Of a stretch of 64,000 nucleotides of DNA, positions 54,441 to 64,000 are shown piece by piece (within the stretch, counting starts at the first letter, position 1; the number at the start of each line of letters is the position of its first letter). A program made the position numbers and the translations under genes. A model generated the notes under the pieces. The model ran no database searches. It saw nothing but the letters and a program-made list of their open reading frames with translations, and had not been told where the DNA came from. This DNA is from Cymbomonas tetramitiformis. Lineage: Eukaryota > Chlorophyta > Pyramimonadophyceae > Pyramimonadales > Pyramimonadaceae. Location: contig LGRX02035136.1 in NCBI GenBank assembly GCA_001247695.2, forward strand, positions 1 to 64,000, in the 5' to 3' direction.

Positions 54441-57400
54441 TAGGACTGTAAGGTAGCCTGCCGGTATCCAAGCATCCCGATAACGTATGTACAGGGGAAC
54501 ACACGCAACGAGGCTGCTGGCGGGATGATGGCGGGAAGACGCTGTTGTGAGACAACGCAAGATTGCCTGCCTGCCAGGTTCCACGCAGGCGCACACCCAA
54601 CAACAGACACCGCTGACATATGTAGCGCAGTATAAAAACAGCAGTGAGTACGGCTGCAAAAATACAGAGAGCTGCTTGACGGCAAAGACGAGAACAGGGC
54701 GCCGCAAGACCAAAGCTTCAAGAATGATAGGAACTTAGCAAATCTGGATATACATAGTATGCTATCCAGTATGAGTAATTGCGTATCCTCCATCGTGAAT
54801 GCGCGATCGTCAGAGCTCGGCGGGGGCTCTGTCGGGGCCGCACGACAAGCGTGAGATGCGTAAATATCCGATCGAATCTGCTAGCTGTGACTATCGATCG
54901 AACGGTCGTTCAGTCAGTCGCTCGGTCGATGTTTCGATCCGGCGGTCCGAGCGGTCGACACACAGTTGATGTAAGAGTGAATGTCGTGGTCGACGAAGAT
55001 TTCATAAACGACAGACACTGTTTTTTTCTGAAATTGTAAAATCTGTAATCTGTAATCTGTAATCTGTCTGACCTGGACTGTCACCGAACCGCAAAATGCG
55101 TTGGGTGGTGTGGCTACAAAAATCTGAGGGCGCAGTGTGGTGATGCAGACCGGAACGCTTGGTTCTGCGTAAGGACGATGGGAGAATTGTTCAGAAATTC
55201 TTCGATTTTCCTACAAGGGAACGAAGGAAATCAAGGTTTTTCTAAGGATTTTCTTGGCCTGTTCTGCGACAGCTACAAAAATGTACCGAAGCTACAAAAT
55301 GGCATGGTGGTAGCTACAAAATGATGATGCCGCTATGCACTTTGCCACCTAGGCCCTCTGCAACTGCGATGCCGGCGCACTGTTGTTGTGTCCACGAAGC
55401 CGGTTCACTGATGCCCCCCGAGCCGCTCGAGCCATCTCCCCGCCATCAAGCCTACGCTCAGGAATACCCCTGCTGCTCGCTGCCTGCCGTGAAGCCTGCT
55501 CTCAAAAGAGCTTGTCTTAACAAAGCGGGGCTGAGAATGATAAACTGAATTGCTCCCAAATAAACTTGCGTGCCTGCCATTGATCTGCGCTTGCAACCCT
55601 CTACCCCCAACAACAACTATATGGGAATGAAGCCCTTGCACTGAATACCCTGCGAGGAAGCTGCGTACTTGAGAAATGCGTGGCTTATCCTTTGACCGAC
55701 AGAGGGGATCAGTTGGCTCAGTAAGGCTTAGGAGGTCCCATTCTTTGCTAGCGAGCTCCGAAGATATATATGGCACGGAGGTCGTTTTATTGTTTTGGAG
55801 GCGGGGGAGGGTGCAATCCCCCCACCATACGACAGGTAAAATCTCCCGTGCGCGTGCGCTCCCGTGCTTTTGGTTCTGCAAAGTATTGAGGGCTTGTGGG
55901 ACGGGGGCGAAACCTCCCAAACTTCGAGACGAATTTCCAAATAGATTTTCTTCCATTCAACGTTAACGTCTGGACCGCTCGGTCGTCTTGAAAATCCTCT
56001 TCCCTGCGGCATGCGGCCCTGCGCTAGACGAGACACACGAGATGCGACACTTGTAGACAATCCGCAGTCGTTTACGATTTTTGGTCGATACCTGTATCGC
56101 GAGCAAAGCGCGATCGAGTGTCGACTTTATACCGCTATCCGAAACTTCTAAACGAGTTGTGTGCCCACCAACCAAAGGGCGCGTTTGTGAGTAAGCGACA
56201 CCGACAAAATAACCAAGGGAATGTATACCACATGGAGTTACTACTAGTAGATGTTGCACACACATCTGTGATCGCCAACTGCGATGCGTAAGTAATGACA
56301 CATCAAAATATGAACCCCGCATACAATGACTAAGAAAATACTCGATGTCACGAAGAGAACCCTATCTTGGGATTTAAACGAAATTTGCCATGTGCTATTT
56401 GTCTCGCAAGTAAGGCACGCTGCATCGCAAAGTCAATCCACCACTTACCTCATCCACCCTCTACAATCCGTTGCAGACCTCAATCCCAACGCCTTCCTGG
56501 TGCACTTGCAAATCCCAGTAGACATAATGTTTGAGCTCCCGTTAACCCTCTCCACCGAAAGAATTTACAGTTGAAGCAACAAAAAATCTGAACCATAATG
56601 CTGCCCGTAGAAAATATGGTCCAAGGCCAATGCATGCCACGTTCGCCTCGCAGAGCTCGGTGATATGAGATGCGGCTGTACCTGTAGCACCTTTGCGGCG
56701 GACATCATTGACTTATTTCGAGGAATGTGGTCGACTAGTCTGCCCCTTGACGATAAGAAGAGGCATGGGATGGTGCGGAAACATCACTTTCGGTGTAGAT
56801 AGTAGTCTCATGTACACTGTGCTACTTGTTACGACAGAAAAATGCTTCTGTGTGTGTGTGTGTGTGCACCGCGATGATCACGCGACAATCGACATTGCAC
56901 CTTGGAAACCAACGCATTTCTCACAGAACATATTATCCGAAGCGTAAGAAAGATCGAACACAGCACCACCAACTCCTGCGCTCTCTGAAACAACATCTCC
57001 AAACACATCTCCAAAATAATCGGCTCAGCAACAACCACTACAGGTTGCGTCAAATCGCTTGCAGTACTCCGAAAATGGGCAAGAGCCTTGGCTTGAGCAT
57101 GCCACAAAGAAAAGAGCTGCGCACGCTTCACTTTTTCTGCCTTCTCCAATTCCTCATCATTTGAAACCAAAAGAGCAAGCAGCTCTTCCCCAGACAAAAA
57201 TCGGCGCAATATCCATTTTGAAATAAAATCCAGACGTAGAGATAATCAGAGGCGAAAAATCCGAAACCACTCTGCCGTAATTTCCCAAAGCTTTCCGCAT
57301 GTCCCAAGCGACAGCAAAAATCAGATTCCGAGCGCCCTAAGAGAGATGAGCACCCTCGAAGTATAGGTCGAGCAACAGTGAAATAAAACCTACTCTTAAA

Positions 57401-58249
57401 ATAACAAGATGCAAGCGTGATGTGTGATCATAACCTGCTGGGATATGCAAGATACGCAGCGGGGAGAACGCTCCCGGCAGTGATAGACCGAACTCGAGAT
57501 ATGCTAAACATATACGATATATACTAAGTCGAGACACACGCAGGTTCACCGACAATGGCATACGGGATATTGTACCCGACAGTATGACAGCCAGAGTGAC
57601 ATTTGCAGCACGAAGTAAAAGCAAGCCCGTGCTGAGATTATTCAGCCGTGCAGTATGTAGCAGCAGTATGACAGTATGATAATATGCCAGTATGACAATA
57701 TGATAGCTGCCATCAGTATGCAAGCTAGCAGTAAGACTGTCACCTGCACTCTCAATAGTATTGATTTTGGTGACGGACGATCCGGCAATCTGTGGACGGC
57801 GGGTTTGATTTCCCCTTGGTTCACCTTTGGAAACATATACAAAGGCATGCCACATCCAACTTTTGAAAATGAGATGACACGAAAAAATAAAATGAGAAAT
57901 ATTGAATATCTGCCGACATTTGAAGCTCTAGCAAGGACACTCCAGCTGCGACTGCGCTTACGTTTCCTGCCATTTGCGTAGTGTATACTCTTCGGACGAG
58001 TGGACTTTACATAGTTACGATCTCGACGGACAACAGCTTCGGTCACGCCCACCTCCATTGATACTGTACACGTTTTAATTTTTCCGAGAGCAAATTTTGA
58101 CGATTTATTTCCCGTGCAAACCATGACACCTTGATTCCAGCGCGGATTTCCGCTGCAAAAGCTCTTCGGTGCAAACGTTGATTGTACCGGAAACAATGAA
58201 AAAAATTGTTGATTCCCGGTGCAAAAACGCAGATTGTAGAAGCATCGAC

Positions 58250-58400
58250 TCTGGCGCTGGCGCTGGGGGCGGTCCGTGGGTAGTACTCTGGGGTGCGGGC
58301 CGGGGAGGGGAAGGGGGGTTGGGGGTTGGGGGTGGGTGGGGTTGGAGGTGGGTGAGGAGGGGTGGGGGTGGGTGGGAGAGAGGGCGGGGGCTGGGGGCTA
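58250..58400 (+). other. G-rich tract with strong quadruplex potential
   Basis: About 140 bases consist mostly of GGGG and GGGTGGG runs with T, A and TT spacers, with many overlapping G3+N1-7 sets. It lies directly left of the 58.4-58.9 kb CATGACTTGATT repeats. Confidence 0.85.
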
Positions 58401-58945
58401 AATCATAATTTGATTAGTACGGCGAAGGTCCGAATCATGACTTGACTAGTACCGCAATCGTCCAACTTATGACTTGATTAGTACGGGGTTGGTCCAAATC
58501 ATGACTTGAATTTTAGGAAATAAGGCCTAATCAAATAAAAAATCATGATCACTAGTGTGATTAGTACCCATATTGGTGAACGTTTTAAGTTCAATTCACA
58601 TTGCATTCATTTCCCGCGATGGGCCGCGCGCAAGCACGTGGGAGGCTTCTCATCTCCGGAATAAATTGCGGGCTGTCGAACAGACCTGACGCAACGAATA
58701 GATGGCTAGAACTGGAACTGCGTCAGTCCGTCGGGCGAGATCGATCGGGTCGCGCGGGAAAATCGTGCATAGTAATCACGTTTCGAATCAAGTCATGATT
58801 TATAGGCTCGCGACGAAACCATGACTTGATTCATAGGAAAGGGTCCAAATCATAACTTGATTAGTACGGCAGGGGTCCAAATCATGACTTGATTAATAGA
58901 AAATAAGGCCTAATCAAATAAAAAATCATGATTACTAATCCTATT
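58400..58945. repeat. AATCATGACTTGATTAGTAC repeats
   Basis: The unit recurs at least six times at irregular spacing. A longer block ending AATAAGGCCTAATCAAATAA occurs at about 58519 and 58902 in the same orientation. Confidence 0.85.
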
Positions 58946-60404
58946 CATGAAGAGCCCTGACTGAGATCCGAAAGGCTCGTAATGCAAAAAACCAGTGCTG
59001 CTCGCATGAGGACAGTGCCGTGATGGATTTATCTGAATAGATATAGAACAATTGGTGCAGTGATAGCACAACAATCCGGCGATTTGTGGAAGGTGGGTTC
59101 AATTCTTTTGAAAAAAATATCACAAACGGATATGACGCCGCATCCAACTGAAAATGAGATGACACGAAAAGTTGAAATGAGAAATATTGAACCGAATTTT
59201 GCATCACGACAGAGTAGCGACATCAGACCTGGCGATTCCCTCGGAAAGCCAACAAAGAGCAACGAATCCCGATCCAGATCTGAGATGCTCGTGTGTCGTC
59301 AATCGTGTTATGCCCGCCTTGCTCTCACCTCGGGGGATCCAGATGTTCGTGTTATCTTTAATTTCTTTATAGCTTATGCCAGTCTTGCTCTGGTCTTGCT
59401 AGTTGCTTTATGCTTTTCATCATTTTCGATTTGCATCCGATCGAGCAGCATCAGTAGACGAGGCGAGGGTGGCTGCCTTACAAAAACAAAATTTTGAACT
59501 CGGACCTTCATAATCTCCCGATCATTGTTGCAACCTATCCCAACTGGAATACCATACACACGACAGTGAACTTCACAGCAAAAAATACTGAAAAACGAAT
59601 TTTCAATTTGACATTGCTGACAGTTGTCAGGCGTTGCTAATCAGGAAGGCTGATCACATTCCTGCGTTACTTTTGTCTATATTTTGTGCACCTGATAATG
59701 CATCATTCCTTAATGAGCCAGTTGAGGGCAGACGCCCTGTGATCCCGGGGTTTGGAAATTTGGCTTTCCCAGGTTCGGTTGCGGGCGCCTCGGGCTTGCA
59801 GCGCCCTTGCCTCCATGGCACTTGCAGTATTCGAAATCAGGCTGCGAAGGCACTGCTCCTCAGAGCTTGTAAAGACGCCCTTAATGTTGGCCAGCTGCGC
59901 CGTGTGTGTGGGGTCCTTACAAGCTGCAGGCGCCTCGGCGTCCGCCTACCTTTGGCTCAGTGCCGCGTCCATGCCTCTCTCTCTCTTGTGTGGTAACACG
60001 ACGTTTTTGTAGCTATAGCTACAAACCGCTCTAGGGGGGCATTTTGTAGCTGGTTTTGTAGCTGCTGAAAACTGAAAACTGCTGATGCGATACCAACAGC
60101 AATATGAAAACAATATGAAAACCATACGCAAAAACAATATGAAGCATACTAGCACGAGGCACACAACGGAAATAGCATGCAGGCATTTCAGGATAGATGA
60201 ATTGCTAGCAAACACAAATTACACTTTATATTAAAAACACATATTAATACATTCTATACTACGGTACTATTTTCTATCCTAAGGATGCAACGATCCGTGT
60301 GCGTTATGCAAAAATGATCTAAGAAACTGCCACAGGGTACGATACAAATGCTGGAACACCAAAATGTTTCCTGCAGCACACGAGAAACGGCTTAGTGAGG
60401 ACGT

Positions 60405-60425
60405 TGGGAATCGAAACCCAATGAC
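60405..60425 (-). ncRNA. tRNA-like B-box motif 3
   Basis: The minus strand reads GGGTTTCGATTCCCAACG (GGTTTCGATTCC, one base longer than consensus), preceded by GGATGGCGAAATGCCGACAG, which resembles a D-arm. The presumed anticodon stem has a 5-base loop, so it is degenerate. Confidence 0.5.
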
Positions 60426-60667
60426 AACAGTCTATTACTGTCGGCATTTCGCCATCCGGTGAGCGTTCACTTAAAGTACCTTTTGGAAACAGCAGCGGAA
60501 TAGGACATCGGGATCGAGGAATTCCTGAAACTATGCCAACCGGAAAAAGTTCTGCAGAGCGCTGGAAGTTACAGGATGCCGCCAGCAACGTTGCTGGCGG
60601 CACCAAAGACGCTCGGCGTAAAAACAGCAACCTGCAAAAAGCGAAACGCTGCCGAGTTGTTCGGAAA

Positions 60668-60688
60668 TGTTGGGAATCGTACCCAAAA
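60668..60688 (-). ncRNA. tRNA-like B-box motif 4
   Basis: The minus strand reads TTTGGGTACGATTCCCAACA, matching the B box with one change. No matching acceptor stem was found. Confidence 0.45.
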
Positions 60689-61609
60689 CGTCGGGCAGTA
60701 AGGATGGCCTCCATTCTCCAAGCATATCTGTGTCAGTGAAACATCGGAAGATGTGACTGCTGGCGGGATGTGGTTGCCGTGCGGCTGCTGGACATCGCAC
60801 GAGCCCTCCTGTCAGGCTCAAGGCGCAAACCTACCAAAAGACGTCATACAGCACCTCCGCTGACATAAATAGCGCAGTGGTAAAACTGTTAGTCTATGCA
60901 GAAATAAAAAATAAAACGAACTCCACAGCAAGTGACAAAAACAAGCAGGGCGTCCAGGATGAACACTGCAGAAGTGACGGTAACCGTGAAAATCACGATA
61001 TCAAAGATATTGCCATATCCTCAATCGTGATGCGTGAGTATCTGATCGAATCTGATAGTTGTGACAACACCTCGTACGGTCATAAGTTAGTATATCTGGA
61101 TCGGGTGGTCGATCGGGCGGTCGCACAGTTGATGTACATGCCGAATATTTATATGGTCGACGAAGACCTTCAAATTACCAACCAATCGCACGGTTAGAAG
61201 TCAGCATATTGCGATCGGGCGGTCGAAATATAGTTGATTCAACACTGAATGCTATCTATGGTCGACGAGGATCTTCAAATTGTGAAATCCGCATTCTCAA
61301 AAATGAGATAATATCTACTTTATCTGCTTCCTTTGACCTGGCTCGCCCTGTACCGCAGGATGCACCGGGTAGTATGGCTACGCCAAATCTGAGGGCGGTG
61401 TCGTGTAGTGATGCATCCTTGCGCACACCGTTAACACTGGGTTGTGCCCTGGGAATTTCCAGGGAATTTCCCCTTTCCCCTATAAGTTATTGTCCGGGGA
61501 TTTCCCCAGGAATGTCCGGGGATTTCCCCAGGATTTTCCCGGACAGTTCTGGGGTAGCTGCAAAAATGACACGGTCGCTAAAACAATGGTAGGGGGTAGC
61601 TACAAAATG

Positions 61610-62980
61610 GCCCCGTTATCCTCTTGTGTGCCCCTCCCTTGCGTGTGTGTACGTGTACTCCGAGAAGTTCCCGTTTTGTGTGTGGCTTGTTGTGTGTGGC
61701 AGCTGTGGCCCTCGTGTGTCTGGGAGCGCTTCGTGACTAGGTACATACGGTGCATTATGGCTACGATCTGGACATTGTGCTGCGCGCTGTGCGCGTTGAT
61801 TATCATGGGTTATCATGGCACCGATATGGTTTGAACATTCCTCAAATATGCATGGCGCGGCTGGACATTGCGCTCATGCGCTGTGCGCGTTGGATATTAT
61901 GCTTTATTTCGATATGTCCACGATCTGGTTTGAGCACGCAAAGTGCTTTTGGCACCTTGACAATTGGTTAACGTTCCCGTCTGCCCCAAACCTCTTGTTG
62001 TTGCTTGCATGTTTACTTGATCCTTGGGTTTTCTTCTTGCATGCTGTTACACTAACAAACCCATCTTCCTCGCCCATCCCTGCCGTCGTCTGGCGGTTCC
62101 CCTGCATTTTTGTGCGGGGAGGAGCTCTCATCAGACCGGACAAACCCTCCGGCAGGAGCCTAAAGCTTTGGGTCTTTATAAAGACCACCTTGTAAGGGGA
62201 CCATCAACTTTCAAATGCCTCTTGCCGTACCCCTCGTGGGCACGTTTTGATTGATTTAAGTGCTTAGCTTGTCATCCACCCAGTACGTACGAATCCTAGC
62301 TAGCCGGTTGACCCATACGCGATTGTTGTGCACGCCTGCGCAGCCATGATCAACATCTGTTAAACTTTATGGTTCGACCGGTAATATCTATCTGGGAAAA
62401 ACCATTTCGGTTAAAACCAATTACGACCTTAGCCCCAGACCCACGTATGCGGCTGCGGTTTCAGTTAGCGATGGGCTATTTTATAAGAAGCGTGTCGTCT
62501 CAATTCGGAAGTGACACTCGGATGCCTATTACACTGTATCTCAGTTACTTGCTCAATCTAACCCAACACCCTGGCGGACGTTCTTTGAGTGGGCAGGATG
62601 TTGAAGCAATTGCCTAGGCTTCAAGCGGCGCCTGCTCCATACTTCATGTGTCGAACTGCGAACTTGCAATGTTTCGACCGCCCTGCCCGATAATATAATG
62701 TGATTGTCTATCAATAAAACCAACACTTCTCGAAATATGCATTGTGCATAAGCGTTCTATTGCACATGCACTGATAAGTATGGAGTCCACACATGCGGAA
62801 CTGACGAAATGACGAAAATCCGTCATCCGGGCACAGTGCTTGCTCTGACGATCACGGCAGACATGTGCCCGGAGGCACAGCGTGAGCCGATATGCCTATG
62901 CGTCTGTATGTGTGTCATCGGGGGTAATCTGGGATTGGCACGATGACAGTGAAATTGGGCTTGAAATCACGATGAGAATG
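61610..62980. other. Intergenic stretch without supported genes
   Basis: The GGCTTGTTGTGTG...GCGCGTTG region (61.65-61.93 kb) contains two diverged copies of a block around ATGG.(T/C)A.GATCTGG and GCTGTGCGCGTTG. No coding motif was seen. Confidence 0.5.
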
Positions 62981-62994
62981 AGTACCAGATGTCC

Positions 62995-63240
62995 GGGGTA
63001 TGACAGTATGACACTATGACACTATGATAGTATGACAGTATGACACTATAGTAGTATGACAGTACTGTGGGGGGTGTCATCGTGGAACTCAGTCAGACCC
63101 TCGAAGAATGGTCAGATTCGCATCGGGGTTGAAAAGACAATGAAATCGAATATCAGATATCAAGGTTATGACAGTATGACAGTATGACGCTATGACAGTA
63201 TGACAGTATGACAGTACAGTAGTATGACAGTACTGTGGGA
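62995..63240. repeat. GACAGTATG short tandem repeats, two blocks
   Basis: Runs of the 9-mer and variants (GACACTATG, GATAGTATG) occupy 62999-63065 and 63165-63235. The same motif occurs at about 57650-57715. Confidence 0.88.
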
Positions 63241-63399
63241 CAGTCATCGTGTCAGTCTGTCGGCATAACATCTGAATCAAGAATGACGAATCGGAATTAG
63301 AAATGAGATCGGATCGGGAATTGAACGTTGAGCCGAAGTGTGACATCGGCCGTCAAGAGGTTGACCTTGCAACCTGAGTGACGAGTGAATAAGTGGAGC

Positions 63400-63580
63400 A
63401 CTTGAGAAGTGTTTAGCCTTCAGAACTTGGAACCGAATTATCGTTTGTACCTCAATCTGGCCCTGATCCAGTATATTATAAAACCCGAATTGTGTACCTT
63501 TGCACGTTCAATCAAAAACATATCTCCGAGCATCTGTCGTCGTGCCCCTGGCACAATTGGTATCAATGAGCGTTGCCTGA
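63400..63580 (+). mobile_element. Inner end of an LTR and primer-binding site
   Basis: GTCGTCGTGCCCCTGGCACA ends at 63555 and is followed by ATTGGTATCAATGAGCG. The CACA end and the ATTGGTATC sequence after it match the LTR/PBS junction of the TRIM at 15574, which marks this as the 5' LTR end of a plus-strand element. A TATATTATAAAA box lies near 63471. The LTR start and the element body (beyond 63.6 kb) were not resolved. Confidence 0.65.
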
Positions 63581-64000
63581 ACACCTCCGCGCGTTCAGCC
63601 ACGGCCACACTGTATAACTTGCGTTATACTGAAGGGGGGAGAGCCGTACTTTTGGGAAACTATGCGCAATTTTTACGTCAGAAATACTATTTTTTTTCAA
63701 AGAAGGAACTCGTATTCTGCTTCCAAAAGTTACCAAATATCAGCATAACGTCTCCTTAACACTGGGGGGCCAACCAGGCTCTCGTTCGTCAAGATTGGTT
63801 TTCCGATCTTAAGTTCCAAGTCTGCCCCAGGCTACAAACAACCGTCAGAGAGCACCCTAAAGGGTTTCCCCGGTTTATAGTAGCCAGGAAAACCACATAG
63901 CTTACCTTTCAGAGCCCCAAAATGGCGAAAAACCGCTCAAAACAGCCCAAAATAGCCGTTTTTGACAGTTTCCAGCTTACCCCAAAACCTCTCCCAGTAG

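Larger units (their letters stand above)
53446..55323. mobile_element. 1.88 kb non-autonomous element with TTTTGTAGCT subterminal repeats, copy 1
   Basis: The left end carries four GTAGCT-containing motifs (53452-53570). The right end carries three in inverted orientation, ending GGTAGCTACAAAATG. The interior shares ordered blocks with 60001-61609 (for example GTGTTTCCTGCA.CACACGA). No transposase or clear target duplication was seen. Two tRNA-like B-box motifs on the minus strand flank a hairpin at about 54330-54362. Confidence 0.7.
55324..60000. other. Repeat-rich intergenic region without confirmed genes
   Basis: Contents: a diverged copy of the 22.85-22.9 kb block at 55690-55770; a GT microsatellite at 56849-56866; a GACAGTATG-type run at 57650-57715; two copies of a block ending GAAAATGAGATGACACGAAA (57865 and 59148). 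Two minus-strand readings look exon-like. At 56960-57200 the reading is SGEELLALLVSNDEELEKAE. Near 56455-56575 a reading with KCTRKALGLRS ends at a GTAAGT donor. Neither matches a family I recognise and no splice-consistent model joins them. Confidence 0.45.
60001..61609. mobile_element. 1.6 kb non-autonomous element with TTTTGTAGCT subterminal repeats, copy 2
   Basis: The left end has GTTTTTGTAGCT, CATTTTGTAGCT and GGTTTTGTAGCT; the right end has the inverted forms ending GGTAGCTACAAAATGG. Interior blocks are collinear with copy 1 (53446-55323), including two B-box motifs (about 60405 and 60668, minus strand), the GCCGCCAG hairpin between them, and CTGACATA.ATAGCGCAGT, which resembles an A box on the plus strand (about 60862). 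Confidence 0.7.

Noticed and set aside
54141..60688. Functional tRNA genes
   Set aside because: Only T-arm (B-box) matches are convincing; acceptor stems and 7-base anticodon loops could not be formed.

Overview
This 64 kb window is eukaryotic nuclear DNA. It has split genes with GT-AG and several GC-AG introns, long repeat-rich gaps, and many transposons nested in one another. A FUN14-domain protein with a transit-peptide-like N-terminus and a NUMOD3-type plant-like protein suggest a plastid-bearing alga or related protist. The species cannot be fixed from sequence alone. All gene models here were built by reading exons by eye and checking that splice phases agree.

Layout: (1) 1.0-4.1 kb, minus strand: most of an SDR42E/3-beta-HSD-type dehydrogenase in ten readable exons; the N-terminal NAD-binding exon was not found. 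(2) 5.2-10.5 kb: a complete tyrosine-recombinase retrotransposon of PAT/DIRS type (gag, RT-RNase H-NPPF domain, recombinase on the minus strand) with split direct repeats. (3) 12.35-20.26 kb, minus strand: an unrecognised multi-exon gene. Its last exon is split by a 3.45 kb TTAA element, which itself holds a 183-bp satellite and a 1.28 kb miniature LTR retrotransposon (TRIM). Another exon carries a 52-bp duplication, and one intron holds two more insertions. (4) 21.3-22.0 kb: two NUMOD3 exons. (5) 22.6-28.3 kb: tandem repeats, chiefly a ten-copy 229-bp satellite. (6) 29.5-36.4 kb: a retrotransposon gag gene cut in two by a 5.87 kb 5'-truncated LINE-like element. (7) 40.5-44.4 kb: a second, inverted LINE copy carrying a 610-bp piggyBac-type MITE. 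(8) 46.3-53.2 kb: two complete divergent housekeeping genes, FUN14 (minus) and uracil-DNA glycosylase (plus). (9) 53.4-61.6 kb: two related non-autonomous elements with TTTTGTAGCT ends that carry tRNA-like B-box motifs. (10) 63.4 kb to the end: the inner edge of a further LTR element.

The most unusual signal is that two unrelated retrotransposons both end their polymerase in an NPPF-type, adenine-methyltransferase-like domain. In the LINE-like element this domain lies after RT, RNase H and a zinc finger. The nested insertions also give clean before-and-after evidence: target-site duplications align exactly, and removing an element restores the reading frame or the homologous sequence.
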